Assembly: GCA_947359465.1 (NCBI GenBank)
Contig: OX375879.1
Span: 96,272,396 to 96,336,395 of the forward strand
Length of the DNA: 64,000 nt
Direction: 5' to 3'
DNA from: Metellina segmentata
Taxonomy: Eukaryota > Arthropoda > Arachnida > Araneae > Tetragnathidae
Both the position numbers and the translations under genes were made by a program. Numbering within the stretch: position 1 is the stretch's first letter; each line of letters begins with the position of its first letter. Below are positions 35,361 to 45,554 of the stretch, in pieces. The notes beneath the pieces are model-generated. The model was not told the DNA's origin. It worked only from the letters and a program-made list of their open reading frames with translations, and made no database searches.

Positions 35361-38120
35361 ATATCAAAATAACGATTTTACCAGTTTTCGTTTGTGATAA
35401 AACCGATTTATGTAAATAGGCGAAATGGATGTTCTGTGAAAATCGGCATTTCCACTAAGAATCAAGATTTGTGCCTTAGGCACAGTAAAAACATTAAATT
35501 GTGACGTTAAATGAAAATGGCCGATAATGCAGATTCGTGCTTTGACGTGGTAGTAACGGTATAATTCTGAACAAGTACTTTATTTTCATTCAGAAACCGA
35601 ATCTTCTGGATCCGATTTGCACCTGCATGGCAGTTGGGCTAAACAAAATTTTAAATGAAACGTTGCGTTTCTGAATGTTATTAATATTATCAAATATCCC
35701 AACACTAGAACTTTTTAACGATACAAAAAAAATTGCATTCGTGTCTGAAGGTCGATGATATTCTCTTTACGTGTTGAAACTATTTTGGTACAACTTACCT
35801 GTAAAACATTTGTTGAAAATATCCGTGTTTCCACACTTTTTTATCTCTCTAATCGGGATCTTTTCCAATCATCATTCTGTCTAAAGTTTTTCTAAACGTG
35901 TACTATATGTTACCAAAGGGACGGTTATAAATTAATCAGAATGTGAGATTGGGTATATTTGTTTGCATTAAACAGGAATTACGTAACTAAATTTATTCCA
36001 AGTACGTTAAAAACTAATGAACAAAGCATTTAATATCACTAGAATTCTTGTAATAAAACTTTTTCGTGAATTTGCTCCCAAAGGCTTTAAAGCTGTTCAA
36101 AATTAATAATATTCTGGGTCTGAATCGTCAACGTAAGTCTCCAACTCATACGTAAGCAGATAACACTCCTGGGTTTTCAGGAAACATAATTTAAAACAGG
36201 TATTAAATGCATGTAATCACCTTAGTCAGAAGCATTAGTCATAAAAATTATCTAAACAAATGTCGATACTAAAAACATCCTCCTTGGATGGTTACTGTAT
36301 TTTTATCGCCTCGTCAGCATTTCTCGATTAGCCCATTCACCTCTCATTTTGCTCAAGAGGCCCATCTATTCTCCCCTTATGAGAAACCCTATTTTGTTTG
36401 AGTTTAAAATCCTCTATGAAGTGAATATCAAGCATGATATATGTTTTGAAATTCGCTCGCGCCAAGATGAACAGGAAATTCCTCTCATTTTTTGTGACGA
36501 ATTTATTTTTTTCCCGACTTTGTTAATAGAATGATGATTTCGAGTATTCTCGAAAGTCGTATGGCTCTTAAGGAAGAAATCTGTCTTGTGCTAGTAGTTA
36601 CAGTGTTACTAACAATACCTCGTCACGACGCAAGGTAATATATCGTTAGCAGATATTCTTTTTCGATATCTTTCGAATGAAGAAAGGCACAGCAGTACAT
36701 CTAAGCTATATGGTGATTTTTGTTTTCGGGATAGCAGATGAGACCGTTCATCTCCAATTGGTGAATAAGAAAACCCAGTCCACGGGAAAGAAAGCTTACC
36801 GAATACAAGATGGCCCATTGTATTGCTCCTGTGCGACGTTAATTGAAAATACCATATATACCACACTCAAACTCTCCATCAGATGGAGAGGGATTGGTTG
36901 AGTTGGGTTGGGTGTTAATGCGTAAGTGCCATTATTGGCCATACTGTGCCAAACACAAGATAGACAACATCACGTAATGGACATTCAAAAGATGGTAAAG
37001 AGGCACAATTAACGTTGCCAGCTTAAAAATATTTTGTGAAATTGTTGTTTAACATCTATCACTGATCTGGATGGGATGGGGACATTTCGCCCCGAAGACG
37101 GTAGGTCACACCCTCATTTTCGTAATGGAGTTTATTTTTCGTGTTCTCGGCAGACCGTTTTGAAATAGATTATATTATTCTAAGTGGTCGACATATCGCA
37201 CTGGAGTAGATCACCAACTACTGTGGGAATAAAGACTTAGTCATGAATTGGCACAACTGTGTCCATGTTCTGAATATCATGCAAAAACAAGGATTGCAAA
37301 TACAGAAATCAAACATTGGTGTTGTTGCTGGCAAAAATTTTAATGGCTTCTAAACTTGATTCGCTCTGAGTAAATATTGAAACATTTTTACTCTATATGT
37401 TTATAGCACATTTAATGCTTCATAAATTGCAAGCATTTTGGTTTGGAAGACAGAATTGTTAACATTAAGAATTGATGACCAACTGGCTTGTGGTTGGTTG
37501 GGGGGTTTTATGGCTCAAGGGCCATATTTGGCAATATGTGCCAGGCAACATACAATATCAAGTAATAGATTCAACCACAATGAACTGACACATAGAGAAG
37601 AGAAATACACCGAGAGAGGAATCGAAACTGCGCCGTCTACAGATCGCAGGTTGTTAGAGCATTGTCCATACTCACTTAGCCACAATGACCCCAAACTGGC
37701 ATGTGGAATTCCAGACGTATGTAATGAGAGAGAGAAAGCACAAGTCTCAAGTATTCATTGCATTGCTATTTTGTGTAATTTGTTCGTTGATGGATTGTTG
37801 GGTTTTCTGTGACATCTCATAAATAAAAAGTGTTTTTCACTATTCCTCTGGAATTCTTCGATAATAGAAAAACCACGCCACAACGAATACTCTGGATAGC
37901 AGTTCTTTGTTTTGTCAACAAATTTATCGTCTAATTTACCTTCACAAATGCATCTTGAAAGTTATTTTAGTTTTCAATTTCTCTTGTGAATTGTTCAGTT
38001 GATTTCGAAAGAAAGCAAGTATTTCCAACCCATTAAGATCAGGAAACTGATTGGATGATTGCTTTGCTTTTGAAGGATATGATCAAGTATTGTAATACAA
38101 CGGGCACAAATGCATTACAT
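35361..38120. other. Intronic stretch with only short repeat remnants
   Basis: Diverged members of the 'ggccatatttggc' repeat lie at about 36925-36990 and 37505-37575. A SINE-A tail scrap lies at 36813-36855. Short open frames such as 36349-36534 and 37438-37812 overlap repeats or lack motifs, and I do not support them as genes. Confidence 0.45.
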
Positions 38121-38330
38121 GCATTATCCAGGGCAGCGTGGGGATCCTGCCCTTACTATTGCATACCCCACATGCCCACAGCAGGGCGTTATGGTCTAGT
38201 TTGCCATTTCCTTTGATAGCCGGACCCCTTTGGTAGTCATTTCTGGCATACTTACTGCAAAGCGGTACGTATACGACATTCTATGACCGGTTGTGTTACC
38301 GTTCCTTTTGCGCGACACCCCTCTTCTTAA
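38119..38330 (+). pseudogene. Tc1-type transposon, 5' part of split copy
   Basis: It is colinear with 44155-44340 of the other Tc1 copy ('ttctatgaccggttgtgtta' against 'ttctacgaccggttgtgtta'). Conceptually it encodes the central transposase region ('SFDSRTPLV', then 'DILRPVVLPFLL') with a stop and shifts. The match breaks off near 38330 and resumes at 39677, so a LINE end lies between. Confidence 0.6.
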
Positions 38331-38334
38331 AATT

Positions 38335-39676
38335 CTCTAGTCCTCTTCTAGGTCCGTCTTCTTAAAATTCAATGTTGTTGAAAGGCGGCTGCACGAACCC
38401 GAGCAGGGTAACTTGGGTTATAATTGTAATACAATAGATCCATCCTCCATCATTATTCTAAATTTCCATCCAAATAGTCAAAATTCAGATCATTATGTGT
38501 ACACCAATAGCTCGGGTAATGATGGAAATATCGGGCCCTCGGTGTGTATATTCACTGGTCAAACCTTGATCGAAGCCCATCAATATAAATTAAATAATAA
38601 TAATAGTTCTTTTCAGGCCGAACTTACGGCTATTCATCAATCGGTTAAATGGTTGATCAAAAACAATAAGAGGGTTAATATTTATAGTAACAGCTTGAGC
38701 TCATTTCAGGCCTTAAAATCTAATACTTCTAAATCAACCTATTTTCTAACAGTAAAACAAACTCTTGCTAACTATTGCGATAATTTTGGTCTGAGTTGGG
38801 TGCGTGCACATGTGGGGACGGCCGGGAATGAGCTCTCTGACGGCTTTGCGAAGCTCGCTTCGTCGTGTGGCGAGTCTCTAGATGTTGCTACATCGATCTC
38901 CTACATAAAACGCCACATAACTTTCCTAAAGAATATAGATTGGCAGGACGATCATAGCCATGCCAAGTGTGGTCTCCGGTTGAGGGAGTCCATGCCAAGG
39001 ACCAGCTCAAAAGATCTAGTTGCAGACCGCTCTCTGACGTGGCTCCTTACTGGTCCTGGCCCGTTCATGTCTTACATCGTTTTCAAATAAAAGACAGTGA
39101 GTTTTGCAGCTGTGGAGCCGTGGGTGATACAGATCACTTTATTTTTGACTGTGCACTCACTTCACGATATCACCTGGGCAGGCCCACGGATAGCAATAAA
39201 CCGAAATGACTTTTATCTCTGTCAGGAAAAATAAGATCTCTAATTTTCGAATTAAAAAATGCCTCTCCATTGCGGCTGAGGTGGCTAATGGGACCACTGT
39301 GGCCTGACCACTGGGGACCTCCCGATGCATCCCCTATTTCACTTAATATTTTAAATTTGAAATTTTATTACTATTTTTATTCTTATTGCCTCAACACATC
39401 ATAGTTTATTTATGTATATTTACCAATGTTTTATTTTCATGTTATACTACGTCAAAAAAAATTTTATGTTTCCACAGACCTTTTCTTGGGGCCTGTTGCC
39501 CAATGTTCTACTCCTGTCTTTTTATATTCATGTATCGGGCCTTTTGCCCCATGTAAATTTTAAAGACACAATAAATTCTCGTCCGGTCGGCGTGGGTCTT
39601 CACCAGGAAGTCCATCCCCTTCTCAGCCAAAGACTCCAACCCCTAATGGGTGAGTCGGGAGGTGGAGGATCTGTCC
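38335..39676 (+). pseudogene. Non-LTR retrotransposon 3' end with RNase H domain
   Basis: The frame at 38413-39090 encodes an RNase H-like domain of the I/Jockey/R1 type: 'VYTNSSGNDGNIGPSV', 'SSFQAELTAIHQSVKWL', 'IYSNSLSSFQAL' and 'WVRAHVGTAGNELSDGFAKL'. The frame then shifts, and from about 39060 the C-terminal zinc knuckle appears ('FCSCGAVGDTDHFIFDC') ahead of a 3' UTR with AATAAA near 39572. Two of the four expected catalytic acids are asparagine (YTN for YTD, YSN for YSD). The element is 5'-truncated, lacks the reverse transcriptase, and is dead. Its ends abut Tc1 sequence on both sides. Confidence 0.75.
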
Positions 39677-40060
39677 GACCGCACATGGCACGTGTTGCTA
39701 TGAATTGTCTTCAAGCTTTCTCAACACTTCCTTGGCCAGTTAAGTCTCCTGATCTCTATCCCATACTCTCTCCCATTTGGGACGTTATGGGAAGGCGATT
39801 GCAACAATCCCGGAATGTTAACCATTTAGCCCGACAGTTGGAGACAATTTGACAAGAAATTGCGCAAGACACCATCCAGGAACGTTTTCAGTCTACGCCA
39901 CACCGGGTGACAGCTTGCATCCAGGCCAAGGGTGGACCAACACCTTATTGACTTCCTCCCTTTGGAACGGATTAACTGAAATTTTAATTGTTTGTTAAGT
40001 CCACCATTTGTTATCGCAATCGGTCAATTTCTCGGTGCGTCGATTTTTTTTTTGTTACAG
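39677..40060 (+). pseudogene. Tc1-type transposon, 3' part of split copy
   Basis: It continues the transposase ('HMARVAMNCLQAF', 'IWDVMGRRLQQSRNVNHLAR', 'HRVTACIQAKGG') and the 3' UTR to the 'cggtgcgtcgattttt' inverted end. It is a DD34E-type family, but the catalytic glutamate region reads 'PILSPIW', where related copies have an E before the I-W. A stop follows 'LARQLETI'. Confidence 0.65.
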
Positions 40061-40333
40061 ATTGTATTAAGTTAATGCATCTGTACGTGTTGGATGCATC
40101 AAAGATATATAATTTTACATTTATCTTAAGATTAATGAAAGTTTAAGAATGTTTCGTTCAAGCTTCGATTCCAGTTTTTTATAAACAAAAAGATAACGTG
40201 AAAACATTTTGAATAGTGAAAGCAATTAACCATATTTCTAAATGGCATATTAGATTCTTTTGAGGTTCATTATCTTCTAGCGTCCAATCCGGTTCATATG
40301 CTAATGAAAGTTGTTTTTCTGTGTGTGTTTCAG

Positions 40334-40518
40334 GGGAGAGACCATATAAATGCCACCTTCCCGAGTGCAACCGGGCCTTCATCCAGTTGTCGAACCTACA
40401 GCAGCACCTTCGGAACCATGAGAGCCAGGTGGAGCGTGCCAAGAACAGGCCGTACGTGTGCAACACATGCGGCAAGTGCTTCGCCACCGACAGCAGCCTC
40501 CGGACGCATGGCTCTAAA
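40334..40518 (+). CDS. rn: C2H2 zinc-finger gene (rotund/squeeze-like), exon with fingers 4-5
   Basis: The second visible coding exon. The acceptor 'tgtgtgtttcag' supplies two bases that complete the split glycine codon of TGERPY, and the donor 'gtaatg' follows a lysine codon in phase 0. Finger 4 is C-x4-C-x12-H-x3-H (C-HLPE-C...'QLSNLQQH'). Finger 5 begins C-NT-C-x12-H. The linker 'ESQVERAKNRPY' between them is typical of rotund/squeeze. Finger 5 lacks its last histidine in this exon; joining to 59654 supplies it four residues on, giving C-x2-C-x12-H-x4-H. The Q-N-Q and Q-H-Q contact positions of fingers 3-4 are those expected to read adenines, in keeping with A-tract binding reported for lin-29/ZNF384 relatives. 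Confidence 0.9.
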
Positions 40519-40690
40519 GTAATGAGCTGTAGCCAAAATAACGTAATACCCCATTCGTTTTGTAGACTAGCCTTATCTTTTCCTATGCCTTCTTTCTTTC
40601 TTTCTTTCTCATGTCTCATTCCGATTGCACGTTTAGCGGTGCACCTGCAGGCGAAAATACTACAGTCAACTGCGTATGACTGCTAACATA

Positions 40691-41600
40691 GAGAAAAATA
40701 GGTGCATCGTTTATGGGATAAATGAATTTAATAAAATGCAATACATTCATCAAACTGATAAAAATTTGAGGCTGTCTCTAAGGGAAAGGCCATGGAGCGT
40801 CCAGTGTTGTGGCATTTCAGTTGTCCCAGATTTTCCTCGACGGGAAGCTGTTGACGGGTTTAGACTCTTCTCTGTAGACGACTGTCTCTGGATCCATCGA
40901 ATAGTACTTTCACAGACTAATTTGTGCTATCTTGGACAGCCTATGTCTGGGGAATGGATAGATGATTTCTAAAAATAGGAACATCGTTTACGGGATAAGT
41001 AAATTTAATTAAATGCAATAGATGCATCAAACTGATGCATAAGAAAAAATTTGAGACATAGTCTCGCTGTATCTAAGGGAAGGCCATGGAGCGTCCAGTG
41101 TAGTGGCATTTCAGTTATCCCTAATTCTCCGACTGGAAACGTTTGGCGGGTTCAGACTATACCGTAGACGACTGTCTCATGATCCATCTCCATCGAATAG
41201 GACTTTCCCACACTAATTTGTGCAATCTTGGATAGTCTATATCTGGGGAATAGTTAGGCGAGTTCCCTTCTGAAAATAAGAACATCGTTTATAAGATTAA
41301 TAAATTTAATAAAATGCAATACATGCATCAAACTGATGCATAAGAAATAATATGAAGCAGTCCCCCGCTGTCTCTAAAGGAAGGCTATAACTAGAGCTTC
41401 CAATGTACTGGCATTGCAGTTGTCATAGACTCTCCTCAACGGGAAGCGGTTATCGGGTTCAGACTGTTTACTGTCCACGTTTGCCTCCAGATCCATCTCC
41501 ATTAACTTGGACTTTTTGATTCCTTAGACTGCAATTTGTGCGATCTAGGACAGCCTATGTCTGGTGAATATTTAGACGAATGTTCTAAATTAATTCTCCT
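40691..41600 (+). repeat. Tandem array, three ~300-bp units
   Basis: Each unit starts near 'acatcgtttayggrataa' and contains 'aatgcaatacatgcatcaaa', 'tggcatttcagttgtc' and 'tgtctggggaat'. Units are about 40691-40972, 40973-41274 and 41275-41600, progressively diverged. A partial fourth start lies at 41800-41845. It lies in intron 2, 170 bp after an exon. No conserved reading frame runs through the units. Confidence 0.65.
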
Positions 41601-42324
41601 GTACAAAAATATCGGAAAGCTCGTGGTCTGATGGTCCAAACCAACGGCATTCACCAACAATATAAAATGCTATACAGTCTCAGGAATCAATTGATACTAT
41701 GGCAACCACGGTTAATACCGCCAGTACGATACATTGTTTAGAGTCGCACTTGCTGACGTGAACCTACCGTATGCAGAATGAACTGCAAATGCAGGAAAAT
41801 GGGAAGCTCGTTTATGGCAATAATAAAATTCAATACGGGCCATATTTGATATGCATGCATTTTTGACTGTATGATTTTAATTTATTAAAACAATAATAAA
41901 TAAATAACTTAAATACAAAAATTGTTTTAAAGTTTCTCAATAGGATGAAATTGAGTACTAATCTCACTTCGGTACATTTATGGAGATGGATAAAGGTTCC
42001 AAATAGTGCTCTGTCAATACGCATCAGCTGAAAATCATGATTCGTGCATTAATCATTGAACTTTATGAACTCGGTAGTGCCAAGGGAATCATCAGATTCT
42101 ATAAAGGAAAGCATAACAAGTTGCCACAACTGATTAGTGATACCTAAGTTCTATTTGCGCTTGTCGGAATCCATTGCTAGAACTCCTTGGGGGACTCTTC
42201 CTTATATTTGTAATAATCTTAATGGGTCGAAGCGGAAGAACTGTGCCCTACTTAAAGAAGTTCCTGACTCAAGGGATTATAAAGTTTAAAATCCACTGAC
42301 ACAATCTTCTTAGAAAAAAAATTT

Positions 42325-42735
42325 AATTTATTCCTTTGAATATAATCAACGATTTTGATCGATCGAAGTTCCACGGACATCAAAGTATACGCTCCAAATT
42401 TGGGTTGAATTCTACATGAAACCCGAAACACCTGTTTAATTATAACCATACTGTATATACGGCAATTTGTGTCGCGACTTGATAAAACTTTTGTTGACAA
42501 ATTTCATTACAATACCTGATTTATTCGTAGATAATAAGCTATTTTGATCGATCGAAGTTCCACGGTCATCAAAGTACCACTTCAAATTTGGATTGAGTTT
42601 TATCCAGTAATTCTATCGACTTAAAATTCGAAACACCTGTTTAATTATTACCATCCTGTATGTACGGTAATGTGTCGCGACTTGGTAAAACTTTCGTAGG
42701 TGGATTTCATTGCACTATCTAATTTATATACAGAA
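42325..42735 (+). repeat. Tandem pair of ~205-bp units
   Basis: 'ttttgatcgatcgaagttcc' occurs at 42352 and 42541, with matching downstream stretches ('aacacctgtttaattat', 'gtgtcgcgacttg'). The unit length is about 190-205 bp. Coding is not apparent. Confidence 0.65.
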
Positions 42736-42747
42736 AAGTATCATATA

Positions 42748-43344
42748 CAATTAAACTCCGATTTAACGTAGTTCAAGGGACAGGAAAGGAATAACGTTGT
42801 ATGCGGGAAAACGTTAAATAGGAGGGGGGGGGGAGAGAGAAAAACAAAATATAGAGCATGAAATAAAGACTAATTTAAGTAGAATACCTTTTAGTTCTTC
42901 CTTTACAATAGTTTATCGTATAAAGAAATCTGTTATTTTCCTTTGCTTTTGCCAGCTAAATCATTCTCAAACCGATGAGTTTTCGTAAGTTTTGTAGTAC
43001 TGTATCTAATTTGGAATTAGAAGATATTCATGACGAACACGAAAAAGACTGAGGTTTTCTATCTTCGCGATCGTTAAAGATAGGGTGAAAATTTCTACGT
43101 AAGATTGTTTTTTCTTTCTAATGGTTTAGTCTCAGTAAGGACACGAAAATAACTGCCGTTTTTTTTTAAATCTTAACCATTTTAAAGAAATCGCTTTGAG
43201 TTCTCTACGCTGAAAAAACGTCAAATACGGGCAATATTTCGAAGTGATTTTTTCTAGCATTGAAAGTATATGGAATTATTTGGGACCAATGAAAATATAC
43301 GAGAAATCGTTAAATGCGGGTTACGTTAAATCAGGGTTTCACTG
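42748..43344. mobile_element. pogo/Tigger-like MITE
   Basis: The left end 'caattaaactccgatttaac' pairs with the right end 'gttaaatcagggtttcactg', and inside each lies a second 'cgttaaat'-type repeat. The left flank is TA, the right flank TG. It is 597 bp with no transposase. A further 'acgtagtttaactg' end at 43788-43801, followed by TA, suggests a second, overlapping element. Confidence 0.55.
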
Positions 43345-43410
43345 TGTGTTTAAAATAATGTGGGATAATCTAACGCCTAACCAAATGGTTCTCTTATTGT
43401 TTGATATTTA

Positions 43411-43640
43411 CCCTCCAAGTGGTTTCGACGAGGTATCTCGTCCATCATGATCTGACCAATTTTGCTAATGACGAGATATCTCGTCATAAAGATATTGCCG
43501 GTAGTGAGATTTGATTAATTGCCGGTAATGAGATTAACATCTGGTCACTTTTTTTCTGATGTCGAGATATCTCGTCGGTCAAGGTGTGGTCAGTTTTGCT
43601 AATGACGAGATACCTCGTCGAGACAACCATCAGGTGGGTT
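43411..43640. mobile_element. Short TTAA-type element built of 16-bp palindromes (copy 1)
   Basis: Four near-perfect GACGAGATATCTCGTC palindromes start at 43427, 43470, 43561 and 43604, giving intervals of 43, 91 and 43 bp. The linkers are 'tgaccaattttgctaat'-like. The outer ends read CCCTCCAAGTGGTTTCGACG on the left and, inverted, 'cgtcgagacaaccatcaggt' then GGGTTAA on the right. Inverted ends starting CCC beside TTAA suggest a piggyBac-like MITE with palindromic subterminal repeats. Confidence 0.45.
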
Positions 43641-44055
43641 AAAAAATAAATTACAACTCTAAGGTTTTTGGTACTGGAAGTATGTAACTAGTACCATACA
43701 TGTGTGATTTAGGAATACTTTTCCAATCACACCAGCACAAATTCAGTGAAATTGACCCCTGTAGTTTTATGTACTCAACTCAGATCAACGTAGTTTAACT
43801 GTAATAAAATAGCAGGAAAACTATTACAGACAATAATAATCAGCAGAAATTTTTCTTCACGTGAATCAAATGTAAACAAATTTTCAATTTATTTAATTAA
43901 ACTCACTTTCAACGATAAACAGTTCAGAAAGTAGTTTTCTTATTTCAGTGTCACATCTAACTATACATAATTCGAATAAGAAATGTTGATCTAAGGAAAC
44001 ACAACTTCTCTTTGGACAAATATCAGTAAATGTGTAGTTTTTGAAGAGAATATAC

Positions 44056-44790
44056 TCTATAAAAAAAAATTCGACGCACCAAGAAGGAGTTGTGCCGGGC
44101 TCCATCCACTTGGAAGGTATGGTCTTAAGTGACGAGTTTCCAACTGTGTCCGAAGACGTCCAGGGCAGTGTGGGGATTCTGTCCTTACTATCGCACGCCA
44201 CACATGCCATGTGGTCTGGGGCGCCATTTTCTTTGATAGCCGAACCCCTTTGCTAGTCGATTCTGGCACATACTTACAGCACAGCTGTACGTAGACGACA
44301 TTCTACGACCGGTTGTGTTACCGTTCCTTTTGTGACAACCCTGACTTACTTTTCAACAAGATAGTGCCCGGCCGCACAAGGCACATGTTGGTATGAATTG
44401 TCTTCAACCTTTCACAAGACTTCCTGGGCCAGCTAGGTCTGATCCCTCTCTCATAGAGCAAATTTGGGACGTTATGGGAAGGCGATTGCAACCATCCCGG
44501 AATGTTAATGCCCGACAGTTGGAGACAATTTGACAAGAAATTCTGCTGGACACCATCCGGGAACTTTTCAGTCTATGCCACGCAGGGTGACAGTTTGCAT
44601 ACAGGCCAGAGGTAGACCAACGCCTTATTGACTTCCTCCCTTTGTAACGGTCAAACTCTGAAATAAATCATTAAATTGTTCCGAAATTTTAATCGTTTGT
44701 TCTTCTATGTATGCTCTTCACATCCACCCATTTTTATCGCAATTGAACAACTCCTTCTTGGTGCATCGATTATTTTTATTGTATATTTTC
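44056..44790 (+). pseudogene. Internally deleted Tc1-type transposon
   Basis: The terminal inverted repeats 'cgacgcaccaagaaggagtt' (left, 44073) and 'caactccttcttggtgcatc' (right, 44748) enclose only about 735 bp. The transposase N-terminus is gone. The C-terminal part survives in pieces with stops and shifts: 'VWGAIFFDSRTPLLV', 'IEQIWDVMGRRLQPSRNVN'. It is the same family as the split copy at 38119-40060 and the end fragment at 61566. Confidence 0.7.
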
Positions 44791-45009
44791 AAAATTTTGA
44801 ATGGTAGACATCGAAAATGTTGAGTTTGATCATTTTTAACAAAGTAGTAAATCTTAAACTCCTGATGGTTTATCTTCACGTCGAAAACTACCCTTTCGTG
44901 TCCAGCCTCTGATGCAACAACCTGTTCCAATCTGTCGCTAGTTCTGGGCAAGGAGTAAGGAACAACTTGTTTTACCTGCATGGATCTTCCGTTTAGTAAT
45001 AGGGCAGTT

Positions 45010-45095
45010 TGGGTCTCGACGAATTTTCTCGTTCTTAGCAAAATTGGCCAGATCTTGTACGAGATATTTCGTCGAAATACTTGGAGGGTAACACA
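45010..45095. mobile_element. Palindromic TTAA-type element (copy 2, partial, inverted)
   Basis: Two degraded palindromes, 'gacgaattttctcgttc' (45018) and 'tacgagatatttcgtc' (45058), lie about 43 bp apart with the 'agcaaaattggccagatctt' linker. It ends 'acttggagggtaa', the inverted form of the left end of the 43411 element. Confidence 0.4.
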
Positions 45096-45390
45096 CTTTT
45101 GTTGCCGATCTCGTGGCAGCGCGTGATGTGGCGTCAACGCTAAAGAGTCGATCACGCGCCAGCGCGTGGTCTGAAGTGTTGTCTCTTTAGATAGTCACGC
45201 GCTCTCGCGGGAAGAGCTGCGCCTCAACAGGCATTATATGTTAGGTATTGGCGTGCAGTAAAGGTTAGAAGCTAGTTGAAAGGTATGTGGTTTCGAATTT
45301 ATAGCTGTATTAGTTATTAGAAAATTTTGTAATATCAGTTGTAGAGATGATAGTTCTGCAGGACCTTCACGCCCCCCCCCCCAAAAAAAA

Positions 45391-45554
45391 ATGCAATCTA
45401 ATAAGCCTCTAACAGATAATGAAATTGCAAGGCTGAGCTATCGCCAATCTATTCTGGTATTGGCTTTTGGGAGAAACCCATTTCTACGGCGGGGCAATAA
45501 CTATCAACGCACCATGTCAGCTTTGGCAGCAAACGTGTTCAGTAAGATAGAGTA
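45391..45554 (+). other. Open frame of unknown identity cut by the DD41D transposon
   Basis: A 54-residue basic reading frame ('NEIARLSYRQSILVLAFGRN') runs up to the left end of the transposon at 45555. The right flank opens a frame of about 40 codons rich in K/R ('WLKGESHLVKNIFMRKLRG') until a TAA near 47190. Joining the flanks keeps that frame only if four bases (TATA) of the duplicated ends are retained; a plain TA join does not. I recognise no family, and the upstream poly-C/poly-A tract argues against a normal gene start. Confidence 0.2.

Noticed and set aside
39412..39852. A 146-residue gene
   Set aside because: It fuses LINE 3' UTR sequence with the end of the Tc1 transposase across their junction.
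44718..45155. A 145-residue minus-strand protein
   Set aside because: The frame is built from the Tc1 inverted repeat at one end and the palindromic element at 45010-45095 in the middle. No independent domain is visible.
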